This document shows, in pieces, positions 8,872-17,485 of a stretch of 64,000 nucleotides of DNA. Made by a program: the position numbers and the translations under genes. The stretch lies in NCBI RefSeq assembly GCF_001434705.1, contig NZ_AZDJ01000013.1:76542-140541 (forward strand), in the 5' to 3' direction. How positions within the stretch are numbered: position 1 is the first letter of the stretch; every line of letters begins with the position of its first letter. The notes beneath the pieces are model-generated. The model was not told the DNA's origin, ran no database searches, and saw nothing but the letters and a program-made list of their open reading frames with translations. Origin of the DNA: Lacticaseibacillus nasuensis JCM 17158. GTDB lineage: Bacteria > Bacillota > Bacilli > Lactobacillales > Lactobacillaceae.

Positions 8872-9807
8872 ATGGAGTTATTATTTCTCGGTACTGGCGC
8901 CGGCTCGCCATCGAAAAGTCGCAACGTGTCCAGCCTAGCGCTGAAGCTCCTCGATGAGCGCAACGAGGTGTGGTTGTTCGACTGTGGTGAAGGCACCCAG
9001 CACCAAATCCTACGCACGACGCTTCGCCCGCGCAAAATCACCAAGATTTTCATTACGCATTTGCACGGCGATCATATCTTTGGGTTGCCGGGGTTGTTGG
9101 CGAGCCGCGCTAATCAAGGCGGCGAGGAGCCGTTGACCATTTATGGCCCCGCCGGGATCGAGCAGTTTGTCCAAACCAGCCTCAAGATTACCCAGACGCG
9201 GTTGCCGTATCAGATCAAGTATGTGCTGTTGCACAACCCCGGCGTCATTTTTCAAGACGCCACGTTTAAGGTCAGCTTTGCGGCGTTGAACCACCGTATC
9301 CAAAGCTTCGGCTACCGGGTGGAGGAGTTACCGCACCCAGGGGAGCTGCTGATCGACAAAGTTCGCGCCGCCGGCATCCCCGCCGGCCCGGCCTATGCCC
9401 AGCTGAAGGCTGGCGCCACCATCACGCTCCCAGATGGCCGCAGGTTTGACGGGCATGACTTTATTGGCGCCGCGCAGCCCGGCCGCACCGTGGTGATTTG
9501 TGGCGATACGCGAATTACTGACAGCGAGCAGGCCTTGGCCAAAGACGCCACGGTGCTGGTGCATGAAAGCACCTTTGGCCCTGATGAGGCGAAGCTGGCG
9601 CGGCAGTATTATCACACGACGAATCTACAGGCGGCAAAGTTGGCCAAGCAGGCCGGCGTGCAGCGGCTGTTGTTGACGCATATCTCCGCGCGCTACCTGG
9701 GTAAGGCCGCCGTGGAGTTGCAACGCACGGCGCAGGCGGTGTTCCCGCACACTGCCGTGGTGCGCGACCTAGAAGCCGTCGACATTCCGTTTGAAAAGGA
9801 GAGCTAA
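8872..9807 (+). CDS. rnz: Ribonuclease Z
   Basis: RNase Z removes the 3' trailer of tRNA precursors. The 311-aa product has the metallo-beta-lactamase fold with the zinc motif [15 protein letters not shown] (His63, His65, Asp67, His68), a later GDT (CGDTRITDS) and the HTS-like [10 protein letters not shown]. Length matches bacterial long-arm RNase Z. A weak AGGAAG precedes the ATG 15 bases after oatA-like. The next gene begins two bases after the stop, an arrangement similar to the rnz (yqjK)-yqjQ pair region in Bacillus. Confidence 0.95.
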   Translation: MELLFLGTGAGSPSKSRNVSSLALKLLDERNEVWLFDCGEGTQHQILRTTLRPRKITKIFITHLHGDHIFGLPGLLASRANQGGEEPLTIYGPAGIEQFVQTSLKITQTRLPYQIKYVLLHNPGVIFQDATFKVSFAALNHRIQSFGYRVEELPHPGELLIDKVRAAGIPAGPAYAQLKAGATITLPDGRRFDGHDFIGAAQPGRTVVICGDTRITDSEQALAKDATVLVHESTFGPDEAKLARQYYHTTNLQAAKLAKQAGVQRLLLTHISARYLGKAAVELQRTAQAVFPHTAVVRDLEAVDIPFEKES

Positions 9808-9808
9808 T

Positions 9809-10594
9809 ATGCGCTTAACTGGCCAAATCGTGGTCATCACAGGTGGTTCTTCCGGGTTAGGCAAGGCAGTTGGCGTGGCCGCGGCGAAAGCCGGGGCCAC
9901 GGTGGTGTTGTTGGCCCGCCGCAAAATCGCCTTGCAGCAGGCCCAAGCCGCAGCGACTGCGGCCTCGGGTTTGCCTAATTATGCCTATGTGCTCGATGTG
10001 AGCGACCCGGTCGCCATGGCGGCAGTGGTGGCCCGGATTCAACGCGAAGTCGGGCCGATTGATGCCTTGGTGAATGCCGCTGGGTTCGGCCACTTCGAGC
10101 CCGCCGTCACCACCAAGCCGGCGCTGGTGGCCAAAATGGTGCGGGTCAACCTCCTTGGGACCATGTACATGACGCAACTTGTCGGCCGGGCCATGGTCGA
10201 AACTGGCCACGGCCACATCATCAACGTCGCCTCGATGGCAGGCAAAATCGCGACGCCAAAATCGGCGGTGTACTCGGCCACCAAGTTTGGCGTGATCGGC
10301 TACAGCAACGCCTTGCGTTTGGAACTGCGACCCTTCGGCGTACGGGTGACCACGGTCAATCCCGGTCCGATCAAAACGAATTTCTTTGCCGTAGCCGGCG
10401 CAGGGGATTACCTGCAGCGGGTGGCGTGGCTGGCGCTTGATCCAGAGCACCTGGCCGCGCGCATCGTCGCCGCTATTCACCGGCCGGTGCGGGAAATTAA
10501 CGCGCCGGTGGTGATGAATGTTGCGGCTAAGTTGTATGACCTGTTCCCACGGGTCGGCGATATGCTGGCCGGTGGCGTGTTTAATCGAAAGTAG
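9809..10594 (+). CDS. Short-chain dehydrogenase/reductase (YqjQ-like)
   Basis: The 261-aa product is a classical SDR with a Rossmann fold: cofactor motif TGGSSGLG near the N-terminus, NAAGFG, catalytic Ser in INVASMAG and the YSATK active-site motif. It resembles the SDR encoded next to RNase Z in Bacillus (YqjQ), whose substrate is unknown. The start is ATG 9809, preceded by AAGGAGAG; an upstream in-frame ATG at 9791 lies inside rnz and has no ribosome site. Likely an NADP-dependent reductase, since RRK follows strand two, but that is inference. Confidence 0.88.
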   Translation: MRLTGQIVVITGGSSGLGKAVGVAAAKAGATVVLLARRKIALQQAQAAATAASGLPNYAYVLDVSDPVAMAAVVARIQREVGPIDALVNAAGFGHFEPAVTTKPALVAKMVRVNLLGTMYMTQLVGRAMVETGHGHIINVASMAGKIATPKSAVYSATKFGVIGYSNALRLELRPFGVRVTTVNPGPIKTNFFAVAGAGDYLQRVAWLALDPEHLAARIVAAIHRPVREINAPVVMNVAAKLYDLFPRVGDMLAGGVFNRK

Positions 10595-10602
10595 GCAGTG
10601 CC

Positions 10603-10953
10603 ATGAAGAATCAACAACGGTTAATTGTCGGCCTAGTCTTGGCGTTAGTCCTCATCGTGTTTGCCTTATTGAATCGGCAACCCGTGGCCGTGAACTTTTT
10701 TGGGGCCACGTTTTCCTGGCCGCTGATTATTATCATTGTCGTGGCCGTAATCATCGGTGCGGTGATTGCGTTGCTAGTGGCAACCAGTAGTCGCGTGGCG
10801 ACGAAGAAGCAATTGGCGGCGCTCACCGCCGACAATCAGCGACTCACCGCAGAGCGCGACAAGATGATTGCCGCGGCCACCGCCAAGGCGGAGGCCAAGG
10901 TGAAGGCCCTGGAGCAGCAACTGGCGCAAACGCAGGCGTCAGCCAAGCCCTAA
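10603..10953 (+). CDS. LapA (DUF1049)-like small membrane protein
   Basis: The 116-aa product has two membrane helices (about residues 7-23 and 39-62) separated by [18 protein letters not shown], the hallmark of the LapA/DUF1049 family, and a C-terminal coiled coil rich in Ala, Lys and Gln. In Gram-negatives the LapA/LapB pair controls lipopolysaccharide synthesis; the role in Gram-positives is unknown. Only 8 bases separate it from the SDR gene, so it probably ends that transcript; a small terminator follows. Confidence 0.8.
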   Translation: MKNQQRLIVGLVLALVLIVFALLNRQPVAVNFFGATFSWPLIIIIVVAVIIGAVIALLVATSSRVATKKQLAALTADNQRLTAERDKMIAAATAKAEAKVKALEQQLAQTQASAKP

Positions 10954-10969
10954 TTCGGGGCTTTTTTTC
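10944..10969 (+). terminator. Weak intrinsic terminator after lapA-like gene
   Basis: AGCCC / GGGCT stem around the stop codon followed by seven T. Confidence 0.6.
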
Positions 10970-10981
10970 TCGGCTCAGTCC

Positions 10982-11017
10982 TTTGACCTATGCTGACCAA
11001 TGCCAACTTGGTATACT
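10982..11017 (+). promoter_or_regulatory. clpB promoter with CtsR-like operator
   Basis: TTTGACC-TAT-GCTGACC (10982-10998) matches the heptad-3-heptad layout of a CtsR box read on the minus strand (GGTCAGC ATA GGTCAAA, two mismatches in one half plus a changed spacer base). It sits just upstream of an extended -10, TGG-TATACT (11009-11017). CtsR is the class III heat-shock repressor in Bacillota, and clpB is a usual target. Confidence 0.6.
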
Positions 11018-11048
11018 AAAGGGGAGAACGTACGGGAAGGAGATTGTC

Positions 11049-13640
11049 ATGAATCCAGATCAGTTTACGCAAGCCGTCACAGAGGCGCTGGGCGGCGCGC
11101 AACAAATCGCTCAGGTGCGGCACCATCAAGAAATTGATATTCCGCATGTGATTAAGGGGCTCGTCCAGCCGAATGACTTCGGCGCGGCGTTGCTGAAACA
11201 AGCCGGCATCAACGTGACCGGGTTTAACGCGGCAATTGACCAGGCGCTAGACGATGAGCCGGTGGTGGAAGGCGTGACCAGCTATGGCCAAAGCATGAGC
11301 CAAAACCTGGCGGCGTTGTTGCAAAATGCGGATGAGGTAAGGCAAGCACTTGGTGACGACTTCATCGCCACTGAGGCCGTGATGATGGCGCTGTTTAGCC
11401 AGCCCTATTCACCGCTGACCAAGTACCTGACGGATCACGGGCTCGACCGCAAGCACTTTAAGCAAGTTGTCGACACTGCGCGAGGTGGGGCCAAGGTCAC
11501 GAGCAAAACGGCGGAGAATAACTATCAGTCGCTAAAGAAATACGGGACCGACCTGGTGGCAGAGGCGCGCAGTGGGAAGATGGATCCCATCATCGGCCGC
11601 GACTCGGAGATTCGCGATGTCATCCGGATTTTATCTCGCAAAACCAAGAATAACCCGGTGCTGATTGGTGAACCCGGCGTCGGCAAAACCGCCATCGTCG
11701 AGGGGCTGGCGCAGCGCATCGTGCGCCAAGACGTGCCGGATAACCTGAAAGATAAAACCATCATCTCGCTGGATATGGGGAGCCTGTTGGCCGGCGCGAA
11801 GTATCGCGGGGAGTTTGAGGAACGCTTCAAAGCCGTGCTTAAGGAAGTCACCAAGTCCGAGGGTCAGGTCATTCTCTTCATCGACGAAATTCACACCATC
11901 GTTGGTGCCGGCAAGGCCGAAGGGGCGATGGATGCCGGCAACCTGCTCAAGCCGATGTTGGCGCGCGGCGAGCTGCACCTGATTGGCGCCACCACCTTGG
12001 ATGAGTACCGGGAAAACATCGAAAAGGATAAGGCCCTCGAGCGGCGCTTCCAGCGTGTTTTGGTGCAAGAGCCAAGCGTCGAAGATACCATTTCGATTTT
12101 GCGCGGACTCAAGGAACGCTTCGAAATTTTCCATGGCGTGCGGATTCATGACTCCGCCTTGGTGGCGGCGGCGACGCTGTCGAACCGCTACATCACCGAC
12201 CGCTTTTTGCCGGATAAGGCCATCGATTTGATCGATGAAGCCAGCGCGAATATCAACGTGGAGATGAACTCGCGGCCAACCGAGCTCGACGTGGCGGAGC
12301 GTAAGCAGATGCAGTTAGAAATCGAGGAGCAGGCGCTGGCCAAGGAAAGCGATCCAGCGAGTCAAAAGCGCTTGACCCAGCTGCGCAGCGAGCTGGCCGA
12401 CCTCAAGGAACAAACCAACCAACTTAAGGCGCAGTGGGATGCCGAAAAAACCGACATCAATCAGCTCAACGCGAAAAAAGAAGAAATCGATCAGGCCAAG
12501 CACGAGCTGGAAGATGCCCAAAGTCGCTACGATCTAGAAACCGCGGCTAAACTTCAGCACGGCACGATTCCGGCCTTGGAGAAGGAATTAGCCAAGTTGG
12601 AAGCCACCGACCGGCCGGATTCCTGGCTGGTGCAAGAGTCGGTCACCGAAACCGAAATCGCTCAGGTGATTTCGCGGCAAACCGGGATTCCGGTGGCGAA
12701 ACTGGTGCAAGGCGACCGCGATAAGCTGATGCACCTGGCCGATCACCTGCATGAACGCGTGATCGGCCAAGACGAAGCGGTCACGGCTGTGGCCGATGCC
12801 GTGTTGCGGTCACGCGCAGGCTTGCAGGATCCCAGTCGGCCGCTGGGGAGCTTCATGTTTCTTGGTCCGACCGGCGTGGGGAAAACTGAACTGGCGAAGG
12901 CGCTGGCGGACACCTTGTTCGACTCTGAGAAACACATGGTGCGCATCGACATGTCCGAATACATGGACAAGATTTCCGTTTCACGACTGGTTGGGGCCGC
13001 ACCGGGCTACGTGGGGTATGAAGAAGGCGGTCAGCTGACCGAAGCCGTTCGGCGCTCGCCTTACACCATCGTCTTGCTGGACGAAATCGAAAAGGCACAC
13101 CCGGATGTCTTCAATATTTTGCTTCAGGTGTTGGATGACGGTCGGCTGACCGATAGCCAAGGCCGCACGGTGAACTTCAAAAACACCATCATCATCATGA
13201 CCTCGAACCTAGGCTCCGAGGCGTTGCTAGATGGCATGGCCACCGACAAGCGCATCACCCCCGAACGGCGCGAGCAGGTCATGCAACTGGTACGTGGCCA
13301 CTTTAAGCCAGAATTCTTGAACCGAGTCGATGACATTATCATGTTCAACCCGCTGCAGCTGAAAGACATCGAGCGAATCGTGATGAAGGACCTGGCCGGG
13401 TTGAACGAGCGCTTGGCCGCCCAAGACATTCACCTTTCGGTTACCCCGGCGGCGTCCGAGTGGTTGGCCGACAAAGGCTACGAACCGGCTTATGGCGCAC
13501 GGCCGTTGCAGCGGCTGATTACCACCGCCGTTGAAACGCCGCTGGCCAAGCAGATCATCGGCGGGCAAATTGTGCCGCCGAGCACCGTTACGCTAGGGGT
13601 GGCAGAGGGCAAATTAACGTTTACCAGCGCACCAGCCTAA
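11049..13640 (+). CDS. clpB: ATP-dependent disaggregase ClpB
   Basis: ClpB pulls proteins out of aggregates together with DnaK after heat stress. The 863-aa length and full domain set are typical: Clp N domain (1-150), AAA1 with Walker A GEPGVGKT (Lys213) and Walker B LFIDEIHT, the long M-domain coiled coil (about 400-530), AAA2 with Walker A GPTGVGKT (Lys612) and Walker [10 protein letters not shown], and the D2 small domain. There is no ClpP-docking IGF loop visible, as expected. ATG 11049 was chosen because GGAAGGAG precedes it; upstream codons lie in the promoter. A CtsR-like operator points to heat-shock control. Confidence 0.97.
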   Translation: MNPDQFTQAVTEALGGAQQIAQVRHHQEIDIPHVIKGLVQPNDFGAALLKQAGINVTGFNAAIDQALDDEPVVEGVTSYGQSMSQNLAALLQNADEVRQALGDDFIATEAVMMALFSQPYSPLTKYLTDHGLDRKHFKQVVDTARGGAKVTSKTAENNYQSLKKYGTDLVAEARSGKMDPIIGRDSEIRDVIRILSRKTKNNPVLIGEPGVGKTAIVEGLAQRIVRQDVPDNLKDKTIISLDMGSLLAGAKYRGEFEERFKAVLKEVTKSEGQVILFIDEIHTIVGAGKAEGAMDAGNLLKPMLARGELHLIGATTLDEYRENIEKDKALERRFQRVLVQEPSVEDTISILRGLKERFEIFHGVRIHDSALVAAATLSNRYITDRFLPDKAIDLIDEASANINVEMNSRPTELDVAERKQMQLEIEEQALAKESDPASQKRLTQLRSELADLKEQTNQLKAQWDAEKTDINQLNAKKEEIDQAKHELEDAQSRYDLETAAKLQHGTIPALEKELAKLEATDRPDSWLVQESVTETEIAQVISRQTGIPVAKLVQGDRDKLMHLADHLHERVIGQDEAVTAVADAVLRSRAGLQDPSRPLGSFMFLGPTGVGKTELAKALADTLFDSEKHMVRIDMSEYMDKISVSRLVGAAPGYVGYEEGGQLTEAVRRSPYTIVLLDEIEKAHPDVFNILLQVLDDGRLTDSQGRTVNFKNTIIIMTSNLGSEALLDGMATDKRITPERREQVMQLVRGHFKPEFLNRVDDIIMFNPLQLKDIERIVMKDLAGLNERLAAQDIHLSVTPAASEWLADKGYEPAYGARPLQRLITTAVETPLAKQIIGGQIVPPSTVTLGVAEGKLTFTSAPA

Positions 13641-13799
13641 CTTTTCGCTGTTAAGGTATTGCCTTGACGCCGACTTTCGGGTATGATTATTGATGCTGTG
13701 GTAGCACTGCGCTACCCATACTGGCGTGGCTGGGGCTTGCAATTTTCCCGCCGTCCGGTATAGTAAGTAAGAAATCTATAGCAAAGGGGTTTTCCGCTC
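13641..13799 (+). other. clpB-rpmF intergenic region with a hairpin
   Basis: Contains GGTAGC-ACTGC-GCTACC (13700-13716), a perfect 6-bp hairpin without a T run that may end clpB transcripts by another route, and the rpmF promoter. No small gene was seen. Confidence 0.5.
13737..13764 (+). promoter_or_regulatory. Sigma-A promoter of rpmF
   Basis: TTGCAA (13737-13742), 16-base spacer, TATAGT (13759-13764), 36 bases ahead of the start codon. Confidence 0.65.
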
Positions 13800-13988
13800 A
13801 TGGCAGTTCCAGCACGCAGAACATCTAAGACCAAGAAGCGTATGCGTCGTGGTCACATCAAGTTGAATGTGCCAAACTTGCAATTTGATGCCACTACTGG
13901 CGAATACCGCGTTTCTCATCACGTTTCACCAAAAGGCTTTTACAAAGGCGCCCAAGTTGTGAAGAGCAACGACAACACCAAGGCCTAA
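13800..13988 (+). CDS. rpmF: 50S ribosomal protein L32 (cysteine-free form)
   Basis: The 62-aa product starts with the invariant [19 protein letters not shown] and belongs to the large ribosomal subunit. Many L32 proteins carry four zinc-binding cysteines in two CxxC pairs; this one has none, so it is the zinc-independent type. The C-terminus after [13 protein letters not shown] is a few residues longer than many homologues. It stands alone with its own promoter and terminator. Confidence 0.97.
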   Translation: MAVPARRTSKTKKRMRRGHIKLNVPNLQFDATTGEYRVSHHVSPKGFYKGAQVVKSNDNTKA

Positions 13989-13994
13989 ATCAGA

Positions 13995-14020
13995 CACGTC
14001 CAAGCGGGCGTGTTTTTTTG
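13995..14020 (+). terminator. Intrinsic terminator after rpmF
   Basis: ACACGTCC (13995-14002), loop AAGC, GGGCGTGT (14007-14014), T7. Confidence 0.9.
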
Positions 14021-14073
14021 TGGCCGAAGCTGGTGGGCGTGACCCCTTACATAGACTCTGAAACCAGCTCCTA

Positions 14074-14082
14074 TGGTATACT
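14074..14082 (+). promoter_or_regulatory. Extended -10 promoter for the DUF1836 gene
   Basis: TGG-TATACT (14074-14082), 24 bases ahead of the ATG; no clear -35. Confidence 0.5.
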
Positions 14083-14106
14083 TAACCCAAACAGGAGGTG
14101 GCGGTC

Positions 14107-14676
14107 ATGGCTGACCAAACAATTTTTAGCGACTATCTAGCCCGGTTGCAGCGCGCCAATTTACCGCGGTGGACGGATCTGCCGCAGTTTGATTTATACA
14201 TGGATCAAGTCGTGCAGTTCGTCAACGACATCGTGGTGCCGCTGGGGTTAGGCGAGCTCACGGCGACGATGGTGAATAATTACGTGAAAAAAGGGGTGAT
14301 TCACGCCCCAGAGAAGAAGAAGTACCAGCGCGGGCAAGTGGCCAATATTTTGATTATTGCGATGCTCAAGCCGGTGTTTGCGTTGGATACGATTGCCGCG
14401 GGCATCAATTATCAGCTGCGTAACCGTCAGGCGGCGCAGGCCTATGATGCGTTCATTCTGGCGTTTATCGGGGCGGTGCAGCAAGTGAATTCCGATTTCA
14501 CCGGCGAGGTCACCATTAACAAGGTGAACCGAGAAGATACCGTCAATATTCAAAGCGCCATGGTGAATCTGGCCATCAACGCCGTGTTGGAAAAGTTGCT
14601 GGTGGAAATGATGGCCAAGGCCGTGGCGCCGCTGCCACTAACGCCGAAAGCCAAGAAGAAAGCGGCTAAGGCATGA
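14107..14676 (+). CDS. DUF1836 domain protein (putative DNA-binding regulator)
   Basis: The 189-aa product matches the DUF1836 pattern: an N-terminal segment, a helix-turn-helix-like stretch (LGELTATMVNNYVKKGVIHAP then KKYQRGQVANILIIAMLK) resembling MerR-type winged helices, and a helical C-terminal half. Such proteins are presumed transcription regulators with unknown targets. GGAGGT precedes the ATG at 14107; a GTG at 14098 lies on the ribosome site itself. Its stop overlaps the start of the next gene (ATGA), so the two are translationally coupled and may work together. Confidence 0.75.
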   Translation: MADQTIFSDYLARLQRANLPRWTDLPQFDLYMDQVVQFVNDIVVPLGLGELTATMVNNYVKKGVIHAPEKKKYQRGQVANILIIAMLKPVFALDTIAAGINYQLRNRQAAQAYDAFILAFIGAVQQVNSDFTGEVTINKVNREDTVNIQSAMVNLAINAVLEKLLVEMMAKAVAPLPLTPKAKKKAAKA

Positions 14677-16223
14677 AATTAACCATCTTGTCCACCAGCG
14701 ACACGCATGGCTACGTGTTGCCGACTGACTACATGCGGCGCGACCAAGACCTGCCGTTTTCGTTGGCGAAAGCCAAGACTGTCATTGATCAGGTGAAGGC
14801 CACTGCCGACGAAGTGCTCACGGTGGAAAACGGCGACTGGTTGCAAGGCTCGCCGTTAGCGTATTACGCCGCTCGCGTGCATCCCGACCCGGCGCAGCTG
14901 ACTGCTGGCTATACCGCGGTGGGTTACGATCTCGGGATTTTGGGCAATCACGAATTCAACTACGGTAGCGAGTACCTGCAGCAGGCCATTTCGGGGCTGA
15001 ATTACCCCATTTTGTGCGCGAATATCCTGCGCGCCGGCCAACCGGCGTTTGGTCGGCCCTATGAGCTAGTCAAACGCGGCGGCGTGACGATTGCGGTGCT
15101 GGGTCTCACCACGGATTACATTCCGCACTGGGAGGGTCAACAAAATATCGCCGGTTTGACGTTTGTCCCGGCGCTGGCTGCGGCCAAAGACTGGGTGCCG
15201 CGGTTACGGGCCCTTGCTGATGTTGTGGTGGTGTGTTATCACGGCGGGTTTGAGCGCGACCTGATCACCGGTGAACCCACCGAGGCGCTTACTGGTGAAA
15301 ACGTCGGCTACGCCTTGACCCAAGTGCCTGGCATCGATGCCTTGGTGACGGGGCATCAGCACCGCGAGTTGGCTGGCGTCGTCAATGGCGTGCCCGTGAC
15401 TCAACCCGGTTATCGTGGGACCAATGTGGGGCGGATTGATTTAACCCTGACGCCGACGCTGGCCGGCTGGCAGGTCACCGCCAAGCACGCAACGTTGGTG
15501 CCAACGGGGGCTGCACCGGCGGCCGATGCGGTGACGGCGGCTGTGGCCGATCCGGCGGCCAAAGTCGAGGACTGGCTCGACTCGCCGCTCGGCCGCGTCA
15601 CCGGCGACATGACGATTCATGATGCCTTTGCCGCACGGGTGGTGGAGTCGCCCTACATTGAGTTCATCAACCGGGTCCAAATGGCCGCTACCGGTACCGA
15701 TATTTCGGGCACCGCGCTGTTTAATAACGACGGTCGTGGGTTTGGGCAGGTCATCACCATGCGCGACGTGGTGACCAATTACATTTATCCCAACACCTTG
15801 GCCGTCGTGCGGCTGAGCGGTGCCGACCTTAAGGCAGCTTTGGAACAAAGCGCCGAGTATTTTGCCTTGACTGCCGATGGCCACCTCGGCATCTCGCCGC
15901 GGTTTCTCGACCCTAAGCCGCAGCACTATAACTACGATATGTATGAAGGCATCGACTATCAGATCGATGTGACCCAGCCAGTCGGGCAACGGATCACGGC
16001 GCTGACGTATCACGGCCAACCCGTGACGGCGGCGCAATCCTACGACGTGGCGGTAAATCAATACCGCGCAGGCGGTGGCGGGGATTTTCGCATGTTTGAC
16101 CATAGCAAGATCATACGCGAGAACCAAAAAGACATGACCGAATTGATTGCCGACTATTTGCAGGCACATCCAGTGTTGCCCGGGATGGCCAACCATAACT
16201 TCACGGTGTTGCCTAAAATGTGA
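14673..16223 (+). CDS. Bifunctional metallophosphatase/5'-nucleotidase family protein, cytoplasmic
   Basis: The 516-aa enzyme has the calcineurin-like metallophosphatase domain with the two-metal motifs STSDTHG, ENGDWLQGSP, GNHEFNYG, CYHGG and VTGHQHRE, followed by the 5'-nucleotidase C-terminal substrate domain (FNNDGRG, then a conserved YDVAVNQYRAGGGGDF). It probably removes phosphate from nucleotides or related sugar phosphates. Unlike secreted UshA-type enzymes it has no signal peptide or sortase motif, so it should act in the cytoplasm, similar to Bacillus YunD. Start overlaps the upstream DUF1836 stop. Confidence 0.88.
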   Translation: MKLTILSTSDTHGYVLPTDYMRRDQDLPFSLAKAKTVIDQVKATADEVLTVENGDWLQGSPLAYYAARVHPDPAQLTAGYTAVGYDLGILGNHEFNYGSEYLQQAISGLNYPILCANILRAGQPAFGRPYELVKRGGVTIAVLGLTTDYIPHWEGQQNIAGLTFVPALAAAKDWVPRLRALADVVVVCYHGGFERDLITGEPTEALTGENVGYALTQVPGIDALVTGHQHRELAGVVNGVPVTQPGYRGTNVGRIDLTLTPTLAGWQVTAKHATLVPTGAAPAADAVTAAVADPAAKVEDWLDSPLGRVTGDMTIHDAFAARVVESPYIEFINRVQMAATGTDISGTALFNNDGRGFGQVITMRDVVTNYIYPNTLAVVRLSGADLKAALEQSAEYFALTADGHLGISPRFLDPKPQHYNYDMYEGIDYQIDVTQPVGQRITALTYHGQPVTAAQSYDVAVNQYRAGGGGDFRMFDHSKIIRENQKDMTELIADYLQAHPVLPGMANHNFTVLPKM

Positions 16224-16241
16224 CACTGAGTCATATTTTGG

Positions 16242-16269
16242 TTGAAACTCGGCAGTCTGCGCGTTAAGC
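16242..16269 (+). promoter_or_regulatory. Possible promoter of the lipoprotein gene
   Basis: TTGAAA (16242-16247), 16-base spacer, TTAAGC (16264-16269). The -10 match is only fair. Confidence 0.4.
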
Positions 16270-16302
16270 TGAATCACAGACTGAAAACAAAGGATGATTA
16301 AT

Positions 16303-17136
16303 GTGAAAAAATTCGGACTGATGTTGGCCGGGTTGAGCGTCATGCTCCTGGCGGGCTGTGGTCATCAACTCACCACGACGAAAACCACGTATCACCGCGA
16401 TGGGTTAGTCGCTGTGGTCAAGGGCGATGCCGGTGGCGTCAAGCGCGTGAGCTACCACGCCAAGACAATCAGCGGGCACGCCCAGGTCAACGATGGCAAA
16501 TATGTCATCACCGTACCAGTGAGCACAGCTAAGCAAACGGTGACGATCAAAGCCAAGAATAAAACCGTCACCACCAAGGTGGCCGCAGCGACGAGCATGG
16601 GTGACTACGCAAAAATCGCGAAGACATATAACCAGGCATTGATTGCCAGCGCCTTGCCGGCAGACGTGCAAAAGCAACTGAAGGCGGCCGGCACCACCAA
16701 GCCAACCAAGCTGACTCCGGCGCAACAAGCCGCCATGGCTAAGCAGCAAGCCGCGATCAAGGCCGCCATGGCCAAGGCCACTGCCGCGACCAAGGACGCG
16801 CAACTGCCAGCCAGCGTGAGCGGGTTGAAGCAAGTGGTAGCGACTGCCGGTGGGAAGATTCGACTCAACGTGCAAGCTGGCCAGCTAATGGGCATTGCTG
16901 ACATCGTGCCAATGAGCGCGTTGAAGAACAAGACCCAGCAGAAGCAATTTGGGTTGCAGTTCGGGTTGTTAGCCACAGCCGTTGGGGCCAATGCCAAAAA
17001 GGTGGCGAGTGCCTTCCAAAAGGCCACCAAGGACCAAGATTCCTCAGCGACGACGATTAAAACCATTCGCAGCAATGGCGTGAAGTTTAACGTCGGCTTC
17101 TCGACGAGTGAGTTATTCATTTACATGACGAAATAA
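16303..17136 (+). CDS. Lipoprotein of unknown function
   Basis: The 277-aa product begins MKKFGLMLAGLSVMLLAGCGHQ, a signal peptide with lipobox LAGC, so it should be attached to the outer face of the membrane. Next comes a short beta-rich region (THKT/TYHRDGLVAVVKGDAGG, KYVITVPVS) that could be an Ig-like fold, then an Ala/Lys/Gln-rich helical stretch, then a C-terminal globular part ending VGFSTSELFIYMTK. GTG 16303 is preferred over ATG 16294 because AAAGGA abuts the ATG but lies 9 bases before the GTG. It is flanked by its own promoter and a bidirectional terminator. No family recognised. Confidence 0.75.
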   Translation: MKKFGLMLAGLSVMLLAGCGHQLTTTKTTYHRDGLVAVVKGDAGGVKRVSYHAKTISGHAQVNDGKYVITVPVSTAKQTVTIKAKNKTVTTKVAAATSMGDYAKIAKTYNQALIASALPADVQKQLKAAGTTKPTKLTPAQQAAMAKQQAAIKAAMAKATAATKDAQLPASVSGLKQVVATAGGKIRLNVQAGQLMGIADIVPMSALKNKTQQKQFGLQFGLLATAVGANAKKVASAFQKATKDQDSSATTIKTIRSNGVKFNVGFSTSELFIYMTK

Positions 17137-17178
17137 AAAAAGCACCGATGAGCGCGAATTGCGTCCATCGGTGTTTTA
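17137..17178. terminator. Bidirectional terminator between lipoprotein gene and DUF2929-like gene
   Basis: CACCGATG (17143-17150) pairs with CATCGGTG (17166-17173), with an inner CGC/GCG pair; a T4 run follows on the plus strand and an A7 run precedes it (U run for the minus strand). Confidence 0.85.
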
Positions 17179-17185
17179 CTGTTGC

Positions 17186-17389
17186 CTATTGATCGTCTGA
17201 TTTTGCCTGAGCTGGTTTTGGCGTGTAATGATTCATGATGGCGGGCAACGTGAAGAGAATCAGCACGAACACAACGCTTACGATGGCGCTGGTGGCTGGG
17301 TCGTAACTCGCCCCGGACAATGCGCCGATCAGGAAACCGGCAACTTGGCCGAGGATGATGCCCCAAAATAAAGTCACGATATATCGCAT
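17186..17389 (-). CDS. Small DUF2929-like membrane protein (67 aa)
   Basis: The product MRYIVTLFWGIILGQVAGFL... has two membrane helices (about 3-24 and 34-53) and a short charged tail. The start motif and size match the DUF2929/YjzD type of small membrane protein found next to dnaE in lactobacilli; function unknown. The ATG follows AGAGGG on the minus strand, whereas upstream in-frame codons have no ribosome site. It diverges from dnaE and converges on the lipoprotein gene. Confidence 0.75.
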   Translation of the reverse strand: MRYIVTLFWGIILGQVAGFLIGALSGASYDPATSAIVSVVFVLILFTLPAIMNHYTPKPAQAKSDDQ

Positions 17390-17461
17390 ACTATCCCTCT
17401 TTTCAACGTTTATCTTAACACGGCACTTTTGAATTGCAACCAAATTGGGGCGTCAGTTCGG

Positions 17462-17467
17462 TATAAT
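17462..17467 (+). promoter_or_regulatory. -10 element of dnaE
   Basis: A consensus TATAAT lies 18 bases before the dnaE start codon, so the leader would be only about 11-13 nt. No good -35 was found at 16-18 bases. Confidence 0.4.
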
Positions 17468-17485
17468 GGAAGCCGAGGTGGCAAC

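Noticed and set aside
11049..13640. clpB as clpC
   Set aside because: The long central M domain, the 863-residue length and lack of a UVR motif between AAA domains fit ClpB.
14673..16223. Secreted UshA-type or wall-anchored nucleotidase
   Set aside because: No signal peptide, no LPxTG motif, and the metal-binding motif STSDTHG begins at residue 7.
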